Part shown: piece by piece, positions 10,245-20,849 of the stretch | How positions within the stretch are numbered: the first letter of the stretch is position 1 | Layout: each line of letters starts with the position of its first letter | DNA from: Chara braunii | Taxonomy: Eukaryota; Streptophyta; Charophyceae; Charales; Characeae | Length of the DNA stretch: 32,576 bases | Assembly (NCBI GenBank): GCA_003427395.1 | Contig: BFEA01000852.1 | Span: 3,787 to 36,362, forward strand | Direction of reading: 5' to 3' | The notes under the pieces: model-generated | The model's input: the letters and a program-made list of their open reading frames with translations, nothing else | Databases searched by the model: none | What the model was told of the DNA's origin: nothing | Made by a program: the position numbers and the translations under genes

Positions 10245-10900
10245 TTCTTTATGCATAAAAAAATAACAATAGCAAATAAGCAAATCCGGTTTGACATCCT
10301 TACTAATTTGCGGAAAATCAGAATCAGATGAAAAAAGGAATGAACGTGATTTTTCAACAAACGGAAAAAAAAATGTTTCAGGAAAGTTTTCTGAAAACGA
10401 CTAGTTAATATTCTGATCATGATTTTTCCTAATGAGTAGGCAAAGGTAGTTGTCGAAGTAGACAACAACTGCAAATATAAAGGTGAGTTGGTTTCATAAA
10501 TCTCTGTCTAAAGTTGATGATTTATAATTGGTTAAAATTTTTTAACCTAGTTCCAAAGTTTTATTCCCATGAAATGTGATTCTCTCGTCCTGCAGTTTTC
10601 GTAGGCTAAGAAGAACTCTGGACTCGACTTTCCGATCAATATTAGCCTAATCATTTTACTATGCTTCAAGTTTTTTTTTAAAAACAATTTTAGAGGAACA
10701 AAGAGAACAAGAGACATTAGACCAAATTTTTAGTTTTTTAGCCCAATGCAATGCATTTTCCCTTGCAAGTTTCTTCGGGTCGAACTGTGAGATCCCCAAC
10801 CTCAATGATTTTCTCATTAGTAATAATGTGATAGCAAACCCTAAAAATAAAATAAAATAGAGGGGCATGAACAAACATTATGGTTGATGCTAAACACTCA
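10245..10900 (+). repeat. Direct repeat block A, copy 2
   Basis: Second copy of the 8680-9390 block. It starts at atgcataaaaaaataac (copy 1: atgcatgaacaaataac) and ends near ggggcatgaacaaacattatgg. Read on the minus strand, 10874-10659 gives a 71-codon open frame and 10474-10205 an 89-codon one. The matching minus frames in copy 1 are similar but broken. That could be old coding sequence or shared base composition. Confidence 0.6.
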
Positions 10901-10937
10901 TCCCCTATGTTATTGTATCACTACAATGATCTTCATT

Positions 10938-11030
10938 ACTTTAAGGTTTATTTTCATGAAAAAAATAATTCATTGTTTAATAAAGAGTTTATTTTCGTGA
11001 AAATAATTGTTCAGTGCTTAACATAACAAA
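10938..11030 (+). repeat. Short tandem duplication, about 44 bp
   Basis: ggtttattttcatgaaaa..aataattcattgttta is followed directly by gagtttattttcgtgaaa.ataattgttcagtgctta. A second copy of the block A ending (aaacccaaaaataaaataaa, then ggggcatg) follows at about 11028-11060. Confidence 0.6.
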
Positions 11031-11060
11031 CCCAAAAATAAAATAAACTAGTAGGGGCAT

Positions 11061-11657
11061 GTGAAGGAACGCTTCAGACGGTGTCAAGCGCTCAACCCAT
11101 GCGTTAATGAGTCATTACGACGATCGCACAGTCTACCGAGGTGCTACCATACATACAGTGCCTCGACACACTCAATAATTTCCCAGTTGGTTGACACAAG
11201 GAGGTTATGGGGAAACTTGTTCTCTGACCCATTGTTGTCTATTAGAAAGACAACTTAGCATGCGCCTCGAGAGGGTTTAAGAATTCTCAAGAGGACCAAT
11301 ATAGCACGTACTCTAACAAAAGCGAAAACGTAAGGTTGTACATAGACCCGAGATACAATGAAGAAGAACGATAGAGATAGATTGACGATGGATAAGAAGT
11401 AGCAATGGACGGAACGACACTCTTTGGATAGCGTATTCTCAACTAACTGGACATGGGGAAAAGCATGACTACTTGGAAGACGGATATCACATCTGTGAAC
11501 TGTTGAAGTGATGTGTTAACAACGACATTTATCCAACGGACCTTGATCCAGAGGGGATGATGCTGAAAGGAAGGAAAGTCAAATTCAAGTTGAACACATT
11601 GTTGGACGAGATCAAAGTGAAGTGCTTGAAGGAGCAAACGATATCGTTAAGTTTTTT
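11061..11657. other. No gene recognised
   Basis: Slightly more GC-rich than its surroundings. The plus frame from 11046 to 11258 is open, and other frames have moderate open stretches, but no domain could be named. It may be degraded retroelement coding sequence. Confidence 0.35.
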
Positions 11658-11860
11658 ATAAAATGCAAGATTCATATCACAACAACTTGAAGTAAAATAT
11701 AACATTATCCAAACCTTGTATGATGGGTGAGTGTTAGGTAATGCAACGTTAGCGTTGTTTTTTTATTTCAAATGTAAGATTTGTACCACAATAACCTGAA
11801 ATAAAATATGACATTCTTCAAGCCTTCGATGATGGGTGAGTGTTAGGTTATTCAAGCCTT
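11658..11860 (+). repeat. Tandem duplication, about 108 bp unit
   Basis: The two units begin near 11662 (aatgcaagattcatatcaca) and 11770 (aatgtaagatttgtaccaca). Both end with tgatgggtgagtgttaggt. They differ at many positions, so the duplication is not recent. Unit 1 ends in a short T-rich stretch (gttttttta) before unit 2. Confidence 0.75.
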
Positions 11861-13140
11861 CGAGAACGGTGTGCCGACAATTACAAAATGCATTTATCCC
11901 TATGTCTCGAGAAGTCACTGTCTCAAAGTTGTTAAATGGATTGATGATCAACATGCTCAGAAGTTGCAGAAACTTCAACAACAACAATAATCAATTCATC
12001 ACTATTACAAAAACAATGGATAAATTAAAAAAATGTCTCTCGCACTTTTATTTATTTACAGTATGCCCCTCCAACGACCGACTTACCCTGTCATGCCCCT
12101 AGGGCCTCATAAGTTTCTTGCGTGTCATTGTCAATGAGGGGTGCAAATTTTCCAGCATGTCCCAGTCGTTGGTGACACTCGCAACTGTTGTCGGGGCAGG
12201 AACCCAGACAAGGCTATCTGCCCTGTATTTTCAATGTCCAGACGTTGTCCGATTTATGATGTAAATTTTGTTTAAGAGGTTTGAATTGATGAAATGAAAA
12301 TGTTGCGGAAGTTTATTCTGACTTGTGCAAGGATTAAAAAAATCAAAGTTATTGTAAGGGGTCGTTTGACTACCAGCGAATATGACGATAGGGATGAACG
12401 GTGGTCGACAAAACCTTACCATGGTCAAGTATCTCCTCATTCGCGATACAGACAATGTCAGTATAATGAGAGGAGCGAAGGAATTATAGATGTTCGAGAT
12501 AGCACACTTATACGTTGGATCGACTTCATCGGAATGTTTTGAGATGACCAGGGATTTTTTATGGACACTCGAGCAAATGTTTGAGCCAATGTGGCTCGAA
12601 CTTCCATGAAATTTTATGGTTATACCTTATATTTTCATTGTGCGAATAATCTCAAATGTCTCTCGTGAGTCATTATGAGTGTCAAGATTACCTCGTCCGG
12701 TGACTGCTTCGACGTCGTTCGGATCCGGGATACAGAAACTCGACATTTATTGGACCGCGTCGACCTTTCCGAGCCATAGTGTGGAGGTTAGCCAAGTGGA
12801 TGGCCTCACTCTATGACACACGAACGGTCAGAGTTATGCGAGATGGGCGTGTCACAACTTTAATCTTTGATGATGACGAGCTCGCACACCTGAACTCGCT
12901 GGAGACTCAGACCTGCGAGGAGCGTAAGATTTATAATGGTTAAAATGATCTTTGTAGATTTCATCAGATTTCCAGACATAGAGCACATTCACTGTTTCGT
13001 TGAGGAAACCACTTTGTTCATGACTTCACCATTTAATCAAGAAAAGAAAAAAAAAACACTATTTGTAGAGAAGAACTGTCAGATGAATAGTGTTCGGATT
13101 ACCCTGATGATGTCACTATTATGCCTGAGGATTAAGGGGT
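11861..13140. other. No gene recognised; several moderately open plus frames
   Basis: Open plus-strand stretches lie at 11836-12102 (88 codons), 12294-12542 (82 codons, charged, with GRLTTSEYDDRDERW) and 12936-13142. None shows a motif I can place, and they are not in a consistent frame. The higher GC content and open stretches suggest old coding DNA, possibly retroelement, but no family can be named. Confidence 0.35.
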
Positions 13141-13959
13141 AAATACATGAGCAAGGAAAATCGTAACTAACACGAGCTATCGGTCAAGGCAAGAGATCTC
13201 CCTTGAATAAAAAAAATAAGTTTTCAGATATTGGTAAGCGACAAGATTTGGGAAACAATGAAGGATTACGGTTAGCATAAAATTGTTGTCAGTTCTATTA
13301 TTGCACGAGTTGCATGAAGACAGCGTGAAGACACCGAGAGTAAAGAGAGAAAGATGAAGTATACCTTTGAGATAATCTTTGGGCGTTAGGAATTAGTCCA
13401 ACCATATTACGTGAGAAAATTATAGAGTTGTGTGAAAAAAATAGATTTATTTTATATATGACTTCTCCATAACTATTCGAGGCGCTGCTCAGGGATCTAA
13501 CATGAGAGTCACTGACAATATACTTCAACTAGTAAAACTGCAATTGAGGCAACTGAAGCAAGTAAGGAGTTCTTCCTGTATATTAAACAAAAGATTCTAC
13601 TAACATTATAACTTCTTGCAATTATACCTTCTTAAGAGATTTTGAGTTTGAAACTTCGATTTTATCAAGGACGAAAAAAAATTGTTTGGCAAGTCAATTC
13701 GTAAAGTCAATTGTTGTTGGTTCAACATAGCGCTGACATCTTTTGCTTTGTTGAACCAACCGTATAAAAAGGATTCCTTTTAATATTATATCTCGACAGA
13801 AAATGATTGTCAGAATTTTTGCGATATAAATGTATTGAAGGATGACTTTTGATATGCGTATGCTTTGTTGATAGCTTGTGCATTTTGCTATAACGATTTT
13901 TTTTTTTAGTATGAAATGTGCTAGGGGCTAGGATTAACTAATGGGTTTCACGCTTGGTC
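13141..13959. other. No gene recognised; one short hairpin
   Basis: AT-rich. A 12 bp perfect inverted repeat, gttggttcaaca at 13716-13727 and its complement at 13749-13760, encloses a 21-base loop. Nothing else is visible on either strand. Confidence 0.4.
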
Positions 13960-13989
13960 AAGACTGTCTTAGTCGATCGGCGTATGCCT

Positions 13990-14180
13990 CCTGCTCGCGC
14001 TGAGCTATGAGCAACGACCGCGGTACGAGGGTTTTTCACTCATGCGTACCTATGCTACGGTGAAAATATGGTACAGTGATAATGAGCAAATGACCTCGAC
14101 TGACCTACCTCTGAAGTTACATATAAAACTTTCACATATGGGTCAGTAGCTCGGTAGGGATACACCCCTAAGAGTGGTGA
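13990..14180 (-). repeat. LTR-like dispersed repeat, copy in minus orientation
   Basis: The reverse complement of 14045-14175 aligns with 20880-20995. Both share gtatccct, then ctactgaccc or ctagtgaccc, then cagaggtaggtca, then tcaccgtag-.taggta. The partners are in opposite orientation and about 6.8 kb apart. No coding is seen. An LTR fragment is a guess based on proximity to the Gag remnant on the same strand. Confidence 0.55.
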
Positions 14181-14230
14181 CAACCCCTTAGGTAAGGAAA
14201 GTTGTGCCCCACGAGAACCTATCCTATCGT

Positions 14231-14640
14231 AGGAGACCGAGGGAAGTACAACTGGCGCACCCAGCTAGAGCGGCGAAAGAATGATGAAACCGCACTTGCC
14301 TCGGCAGTTCTCGACGCTATCTCCCATCGTCCTTGAGTTGTTTTTAAATGATTTTGATTAACTCCTACATGACATGGCCAGAGAGGGTTCCCCCACTTTG
14401 CAAAAAAGGTGGGAGTCGATGCATATGACACCGTTTCGCCTACCCTGCGAGGGGAGCTACCGGGGCATTATGGAAATTTGAAATCGATACCCGTAAGGAC
14501 AAATTGAACATATATTAGGCCCAAACGACGTCAGGGGTTTATCGGAAACTTCAATCATTGTTAGAGGGGCTCGACAAGGTAATTTAGCCGACAAAGACGT
14601 ACCACAAATAAACGGAAGTTAGAGGGGCATTTTGAAAATT
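14231..14640. other. No gene recognised; downstream of the Gag remnant
   Basis: Contains a 70-codon minus frame (14219-14431) without recognisable content. It may be untranslated or LTR sequence of the minus-strand retroelement. Confidence 0.35.
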
Positions 14641-14777
14641 TTCCACATATAAAAAATAAAGAAAGAAAATGATAAAAACAAAGAAAGCAAACGTATATGG
14701 GGAGGAATAACGTTCCCCTGCCAACTTTCCTCCCTGCCCTTACATACCATACTCAACCCTTTTCTCTCTTTTCTTTT

Positions 14778-14778
<1 letters not shown>

Positions 14779-14827
<49 letters not shown>

Positions 14828-14840
14828 ACACATACACGCA
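14779..14840. repeat. Compound (CT)n(CA)n microsatellite
   Basis: About ten CT units are directly followed by (CA)n with interruptions by T and G. It lies just beyond the C-terminal end of the minus-strand Gag remnant. Translated on the minus strand it yields an artificial Val/Cys and Glu/Arg repeat. Confidence 0.95.
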
Positions 14841-14899
14841 TAAAGACAATGAAGAAAATGCAAGAATTGAGTCCCGCGAGACGTTTTCGGACATGCAAA

Positions 14900-16855
14900 C
14901 ATTATGGGCTATGACCCCCATCAAGCCTCGTGCCCGCCCTAAGTGAAGGCGGGCATGCATATCCATTTGGCTCTTCCTGCCCCATAATAAACACTCTTGG
15001 AGTCCTAATCTCCGTCCTTCCAACTTCTTCACCGTGACATATTCCCCTGAGTCTCACATTTAGTTTTTGCACCTTGTCCATAAGATCTCTCATCCTTTAG
15101 AATGTCTCGCTGACAGATATTCTACCATCTTCCTCTCCCGATTCTTGATTTATGAGGGGAACATTTATCTAAGTCTCACAAATTTTTAGTCTACTCATCT
15201 TTTCCTCGAGCTCAATTACATCCTCGATGTGGACGACAAAATTTTCCTTCTCATGCCTGATTCGAAACATGGTTGGCGCGCTTGGGTCAACCCCGACTAC
15301 TTTACAGACCTTTTTCCTCGTCCCACCTGGAATGTTCGGATTGGTAATTTTACCTTCCTTGTTGAACATATCATCGTCTATGCTGGAGGTGATAAGCCCA
15401 CTGAGTTCATCGAGCTTTCAGACATGACACCTCTTGATCACTTGACCTTTGATTTGGCAGTGCGTATTCCACTGTCTGTTTCCTTGTCCGTACCCTCTGT
15501 CGTAATTTGGATCATAACCTCGATCATAGTCTTGTTGATATCCTTGACCGATCCGATTGAGGCCCATCCGATGAAAATCCTCTTGGTGTCCTCAATTCTC
15601 TCCTTGTCCATTACTTCCTATTCCATTCGTCCCTCGACTTCTTGTACCATTGCTTCATCCTACATTTCTTACCCTACCACGTCCATGTCCCTAACCCTGG
15701 ACATGGCTTTAGTTTTGTCCACCTTGGGGACTTGGTTTTTGTTGTTGTCTACTTCCTTGCTGATTCTAACCTATTTATTATTCATTTTCCAGCCCTGGAC
15801 ATGTGGTACCATCGGAAAAACTCCCATTTGTCCTTACACTGGACATGGTCCTATTGGGAAAAATCCGGGCCAAGTATTCAGCGGTGGTCCCATCGACCAT
15901 CGACCAAATGGAGCAGCGACTGCCGAAAACTTGTTGACATACTGAATTACCGCTTGTTCAGGAACCTGCCCTCTTCCAGTGCTGTGCCCTCCTAAGATTC
16001 CTCACCTTCCTTTGACTTTTTGTTAGTTTGACTGGTGGTTTAGGCTCCTTTTCATCTTTGTCACCGTCTTCTAACTCTTCTTTCTTCTGTTTCCCCTTCC
16101 CTAAAGATTGGGCAACCGTCATTACCTTCCCTTGTGACACTTTTTTCTTAAGCTCCTTCAACTCATTCACCACATTACTGAGAACTCCCCTCAGTACATC
16201 GCCAACTCCTTGAATCGTGCTCACTACCTTTCTTTTTTAACCAAGTGGTGGAACACCCAATTAAGGCCCTAGATGCAATATTCCTCTTAATAGTTTACAA
16301 GGTTATTTTTCTATCTGGAGACCCTCATCGAGTCAGGTCCATAGCCTCGTATCCCAAACGTTTTCCTAGGAAAATGACACACTACATTTCTTCTGACAGT
16401 TCTTGGATTCTTTCGGTTGTTTTTTCAAAAGCGTTAACGAATGCGCCTTTCCTGGTGAAATCATTCCGATTCATATTGTACAAATGTTCAATTGTAAGTA
16501 ATCCATCTTCAAACTTGAAGTTGCGCTGCATTCCTTTTTTGAAGTCCATCCAATTCTTATTTGCCTTCCTAACGACCTCCTCCACATCCAGTCTAAACTC
16601 TCACCACACAAACTCATATAGTTGGTCAAATTTATCAGCAGGGGTCGATCGATGGAAAATTTGCTTAAGCAGTTCGAGCCAATGTGATACTTTCTCACCT
16701 TTGAAAGTGAAAACTTATATCTTAGGCAAGTGTGACCTCTTGAGAGTCATTTTCTCTAGTACACTCATAATTTCCTTCGCGGGTATGGGCGGTGGTCCTC
16801 CTCTATTGACAACATCCTCGTCAACGTCACCCATTTCACTTGAAGTTTAACCTTC
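14900..16855 (-). pseudogene. Ty3-like retrotransposon Gag (broken)
   Basis: Read on the minus strand from about 16800: GGPPPIPAKEIMSVLEKM, then VFTFKGEKVSHWLELLKQ, then a frame open at 16585-16382 with NWMDFKKGMQRNFKFEDG and RKGAFVNAFEKTTERIQ. This is the pattern of the retrotransposon Gag (PF03732-type) capsid domain: W-x-x-F, then L-x-x-M-x-R, then an F-x-x-x-F/Y helix. A Lys/Glu-rich segment follows (16224-15958). After a frameshift come a Tyr/Gly/Asp-rich linker (GYQQDYDRGYDPNYDRGY, about 15565), a damaged zinc knuckle (about 15480: C-x4-Q-x4-C, with His replaced by Gln and the first Cys missing), then GLITSSIDDDMF and NPNIPGGTRKKV. Near 15090 RMRDLMDKVQKLNVRL follows. Protease and RT are not found downstream. 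Stops and frameshifts make it inactive. The linker and C-terminal features recall streptophyte-alga retroelements, from memory only. Confidence 0.7.
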
Positions 16856-17215
16856 GAATCTGTTACCACACACACAATGACAACTCGACCTTTTTGTGTT
16901 ATCACATGCCTTTTTAGTTTCTTCTAAATTTCATACTAACAAAATCCCTACTCTATCTCCTAATAACTATTGGAAACTTATAGCAGAGAAAGGCTTCCAA
17001 GACATAATAGTTCCTTGATCGCTGATGATGAGCGATATTCACGACATAGTACATACCAACAATTGCATCGGTTAGTTTATCCATAGCTATCAAATCCTCG
17101 TACGGAAAGCTACGTACCATACCAAATAAAAAAGAAATCTCATAAATGCAGACATCAATGCATACCTTATTGCAAAGTTTATGCCAATACATTAGTCAAT
17201 CCTCCAAAAGATAGG
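16856..17215 (-). other. Possible third piece of the minus-strand LINE-like sequence
   Basis: A 79-codon minus frame (17192-16953) opens just after sequence resembling 18240-18210 (both have a ..tcttc/tcctcc..agatag/gatag.tgcgt segment). In the two LINE-like copies upstream on this strand, a similar segment follows the C-terminal part. No domain could be named. Confidence 0.3.
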
Positions 17216-17313
17216 TGCGTATATATATATGTATATATATATATATATATATACTCGTTTGTTGTCCTCTTCTCCCTCTCTGCCTACGGTTTACCGGGCA
17301 GTTCTATTTGACG

Positions 17314-17370
<57 letters not shown>
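17216..17370. mobile_element. (TA)n-nested small TIR element, truncated copy, with (TA)n and (GA)n
   Basis: From about 17254, ctcgtttgttgtcctcttct.. through ..gtttaccgg-ca-ttctatttga-gat repeats 676-738 with a few differences. The left terminal repeat is missing, replaced by (TA)n (17216-17252). The right side runs into (TA)n and then (GA)n (17336-17369). A deletion between two TA tracts would explain the missing left end. Confidence 0.75.
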
Positions 17371-17372
<2 letters not shown>

Positions 17373-17389
17373 ATGTTTTCATAGTTCCT

Positions 17390-17990
17390 TTTGGCCAACT
17401 TACGCCTCATTTCTAAGTACAAATAGTAGATTGCATGGGGTGTTCCAAACTCAAATCCTATATCAAGTACGGATTGTGCCGCAATCACTGTTTGTTCGAC
17501 ATTTTTTTTCGCTCAAAACATTTTGTTTACTATGAACTTCGGAAGAGTAGCTCTAACGTTTGTTGCCGGATAGACGAATCTAGTGACCCATCTTGCTTCA
17601 ATTTTCTGTAATATTGCACTCTCTCTTCCCCAGTACATCCTCCGAAAAAACGCCTCAAGGGTCAGTCCAACTATCATAATACAACTAGATTTGAGACGAC
17701 TTATTCCTAGGGCAAGGTCGATTCCATACACCCTCCACAAAAGAGTTGAGAGATACAAGGTTACCTTTCGTATGATATTTTTGCGATTCGTTGTCCAACC
17801 ATTCTCTACCCAAAGGAACGCCTTGGGTCCTATCGAAACCCGACACCATGTACTTATATCCTCTTTTATTTTTTTCCTCCTTCGTGACAACGTTATCCTA
17901 ATCCCTTCTTCCATCTGCTTAAAAACGTTAATAATGAATCTTTGCTATGCGTATAACATTTTGGGAACTCTCTAGTACCCTGTTTTACAC
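17390..17990 (-). pseudogene. LINE-like ORF2 C-terminal remnant, copy b
   Basis: A 133-codon minus frame (17914-17513) continues past one stop into a second frame to about 17390. It includes WTTNRKNIIRKVTLYLSTLL, which could correspond to the 'W..l..P...GGLgi' region after plant LINE RTs, then ARWVTRFVYPATNVRATLPK and, after the stop, HAIYYLYLEMRRKLAKR. The second half is clearly related to copy a at 18220-18570 (VRRVGDFFLPTTYLRGALP and LIYCLYLEVRHLLED). Two diverged copies of the same peptide support a real coding origin. The LINE assignment is tentative because no RT motif is present; an unrelated retroelement ORF is the alternative. Confidence 0.45.
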
Positions 17991-18570
17991 GATCACAAAA
18001 AACAAAAATTCCCTTTCTCAATGGGTCATTCAAAATACTTTATTTGTTACCTTTTTTCTTCTTCTTAAACACCAAGAGTCTCTTGCTTCAACACTCCTTT
18101 ACTTTATCAACTTTTTTTTTTCCTCTCCTCATAAAATCCTTAGGACGGAAAGTATCATACTTACTGCTAAGATTGATGGAAAACCCGCTGGCGAAGTTTT
18201 CCAAGTAGTTAAACATATCTTCTAAATGATAGTTGCGTGCATATGAATCGACAATAAACAACACTTACAAATTTTCAGTCCTCAAGTAAATGTCTCACTT
18301 CTAAATATAAGCAGTATATCAATTGGGAAGTAAATCAATTATATTATTTCTCTAGCACTTCAATAGTAGCTTCCACGACCTTTTCTACCCACGCTCTAAC
18401 TCCAAATGCTTCATCGACAAAGAATATTGGAAGTGCTCCTCTGAGGTATGTGGTTGGCAGAAAAAAATCACCGACCCTTCTAACCTTTACGGTTCCCATG
18501 ACTCGTTCATATATATTTTGATATGCGCGTTGACTCCATACTTCAAGTGGAGACTCCGCAATCCACATTA
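17991..18570 (-). pseudogene. LINE-like ORF2 C-terminal remnant, copy a, with tail
   Basis: A 74-codon minus frame (18568-18344) includes RVGDFFLPTTYLRGALP, then IFFVDEAFGVRAWVEKV. After a stop it continues with LIYCLYLEVRHLLED and, in another frame, LEDMFNYLENFASGFSIN and a Lys/Arg-rich stretch near 18110. It lies directly upstream (minus-strand sense) of copy b and matches it residue by residue over about 70 codons, including the stop-adjacent region. The tandem order suggests a segmental duplication or two successive insertions. Confidence 0.45.
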
Positions 18571-19399
18571 GCCTTAAAAACGATTGTTAAGAACCAGTGC
18601 GAGGTCAATTATAAAAGTTTGTAAGAAGAATGGTGAAATATATAAGGTAACAATTTCTACCATGCAGTTTTAATTTCTAACCCATCTAGATTCAATCCAA
18701 ATAAATGCATGTTTTTCCATGAGTTTTCTCCAACAGAAACCACTTTTCCCGTTCGTCTCCCTACGATTGGGTATATTCATCATTAAATCATTCCTTATTT
18801 AAACGGGTCTTTCGATCACGGACGGACATTGAGTGGAGGTCATCCTTACACCTAATAAGCCTGCCCAATACACAATAACAAATCAACACTCATTTCCATC
18901 TAAGGCCGATGTTAATCTCATAACTTCACATTAATCACCAAATTTTTCTCAAATTTCATCCTTGCAACACGCAACCTTCATCCCCCTTATTAGTATCTAT
19001 ATCCTCTAAGTTCTATCCCAATAGGCATAATATCCCCGTATAAGTGAATAACAATTGCCCCATATACTCGTCAAATATTAAGCATGTTATAAAGGACACG
19101 ACCGTATTTTAAACAACGTTCGACATGCTCGCCCCAAATATCTTCTTTTTCAGTCTCGACTCTTTGTTTTATAAAATAATATCCATGAGCGATATTATGT
19201 ATTTTACACCCATCTTATCGATATTTCATATTTAAACCCCCTTTACCCAAGTTCTAACTTACTTATTTAATTTTTTTACCTCTCTCGATTCCCCTTAGCT
19301 GATCATTAAGTTAATACTTGATCTCCCTTTTCTCTAGCTAATTAGGGAATGAGGTTGTCCCTTATATGATTTTATTGTATAACAAGTAGGAGATCAATC
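18571..19399. other. No gene recognised
   Basis: AT-rich and strongly pyrimidine-biased on the plus strand, with many stops in all frames. No repeat partner or motif was found. Confidence 0.4.
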
Positions 19400-19409
19400 C
19401 ATATATCTT

Positions 19410-19690
19410 CAATTGATACAACAGGAAAAACATAAGTAAGACGCAAGTGTTGTTTGGGAGACGACGGGAGGATCAGGAATGCGTGGCGCCGACTGAAACA
19501 CAGACCGATGTGACTGAGGACGAATGACCCACTACTGCTCTTGAGCAGAAAAAGAGAGCGAAGAATAATGCCTTAGGTAAGGGTGGGCATATGACTCAAA
19601 ACTTGGAGGGGAAACACTGTAATGATGTTCATATTTATAAAAATAATAAGCCATCTTTCTCGGGGAAGGAGTACACTTACTCATCTTGAT
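19410..19690 (+). pseudogene. Possible coding remnant, hydrophilic, unknown
   Basis: A plus frame from about 19420 to 19686 carries one early stop (TGA near 19525). It reads as a hydrophilic, charged protein: LFGRRREDQECVAPTETQ, EQKKRAKNNALGKGGHMTQN and, near the end, KNNKPSFSGKEY. The GKGGHMTQN stretch has the spacing of a CCHC knuckle (G-K-x-G-H-x4) but all the Cys positions are replaced, so this is only a hint. A minus frame (19840-19720, starting MAPKRRGFD) also reads sensibly. I cannot decide which strand, if either, was coding. Confidence 0.25.
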
Positions 19691-20019
19691 GTCGACGCAT
19701 CCTTATTCCTTCTTCCTTTCATTCCGGCTCTTTTCCCCCCTCTTTCCAATCTTCCATATTTCTTGTTAAGTCAGTAGGTCTTTCAATGACCTTTTTCTGT
19801 CGTCGGTCTATTCCTCTCCCTGCGTCAAATCCACGACGCTTAGGTGCCATACTATCACTAAGATAGCGGTCAAGTCATGAGGTACGTAAGATTATCCGCA
19901 CTAATCTCAATACCCTGATCATTAAAGGATTCTGGATAGCCTAGGGTTACACTAAACGAGACACTCTCTTAAGACGACTCTTAAAAAAAAAAGCCTGTTT
20001 TGTACCATTTTGTCAATAA
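19691..20019. other. No gene recognised
   Basis: Only short frames are seen here, apart from the minus frame near 19840-19720 noted with the preceding remnant. No repeat partner was found. Confidence 0.35.
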
Positions 20020-20290
20020 TTGATTATTGTCTCATTCGTACTACCTGTCTACCCAAATATCAATCATATCTGTTAAGATTCCAAGTGGGTATTATAAGCA
20101 GACCGCACTCGTGGAACTCTTCACATTTACTATCAGAATCTTAAGTCGAACCTTTTGACCTAAATTAGTTCGATTTTTGTTTTTGGTTGTCGTTTTGCCT
20201 AAATCACAAGTTCACCATACCCGAGTCCGTTCACTAAGGACCTCAGTTGGAAAGAGAGATCCCTGACAACGGTGCCACCTGTCGGGCGTA
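20020..20290 (+). repeat. Dispersed repeat, copy 2 (partner at 6080-6375)
   Basis: Best matched over 20165-20285, which contains ggttgtcgttttgcc, gttcactaaggacctc, ggaaagagagatccctgac and gccacctgtcgg. Both copies sit beside unassigned DNA, so element ends cannot be placed. Confidence 0.55.
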
Positions 20291-20540
20291 GTGGTCCTAC
20301 ACCCAGGTGTAAAATATTTTAGTGTCTGACCTCCCAGTCGTATCACGCAAGATTTTTTAATCGTTTCAACAAAATACCACTCCGACCGTGCGCGCCAGCC
20401 ATACCTCTCGCGACTTTCTATGACAGGATTAAGACCCCGTCAGGTACAACATACCTTTACCTTAGGTGAGAGGCGGTTAACGGATACACTAATTTTTAGA
20501 TAACTTGTTATGCATTTTATAATAAAATCCAAGAGTCTCA

Positions 20541-20587
20541 AGTTAGTAACTATGGTCTCTACTCTATAGACCATAGTTACTAACTGC

Positions 20588-20615
<28 letters not shown>
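20541..20615 (+). repeat. Perfect 18 bp hairpin followed by 28-base poly(A)
   Basis: Arms agttagtaactatggtct (20541-20558) and its exact reverse complement (20568-20585) enclose a 9-base loop. Two bases later comes an uninterrupted run of 28 A (20588-20615). This could be the 3' end of a retroposed RNA or a foldback with a slippage tract. No coding partner was found. Confidence 0.85.
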
Positions 20616-20620
<5 letters not shown>

Positions 20621-20849
20621 ACAGCAAGGCAAAAATACATTTTAATGCAGATTTCACCAATATTTAGTTTCATAAATCTTGAGAAATTTCATAAATCTTA
20701 GCAGAGAAAATTCCAATGCTTAAAATGAGACCAAATTTAATATATTATAACATTGAACAAAAACAAAAACAGGCAAAAAAATAAATAAATAAAATTTGAC
20801 CCCCAAACCCTAATTTCAACTCTAGACCTATTAGTCATGAGCTGAAAAT

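Noticed and set aside
14619-15032. 137-codon minus frame with Val/Cys and Glu/Arg runs
   Set aside because: The runs are the translation of the (CT)n(CA)n microsatellite. Only its first part overlaps real Gag sequence.
15229-15945. Longest open frame in the window, 238 codons on the plus strand
   Set aside because: It lies antisense to the Gag linker, whose repetitive Gly/Tyr/Gln codons leave few stops on the opposite strand. Its own product shows no motif, and the minus strand gives recognisable Gag features.
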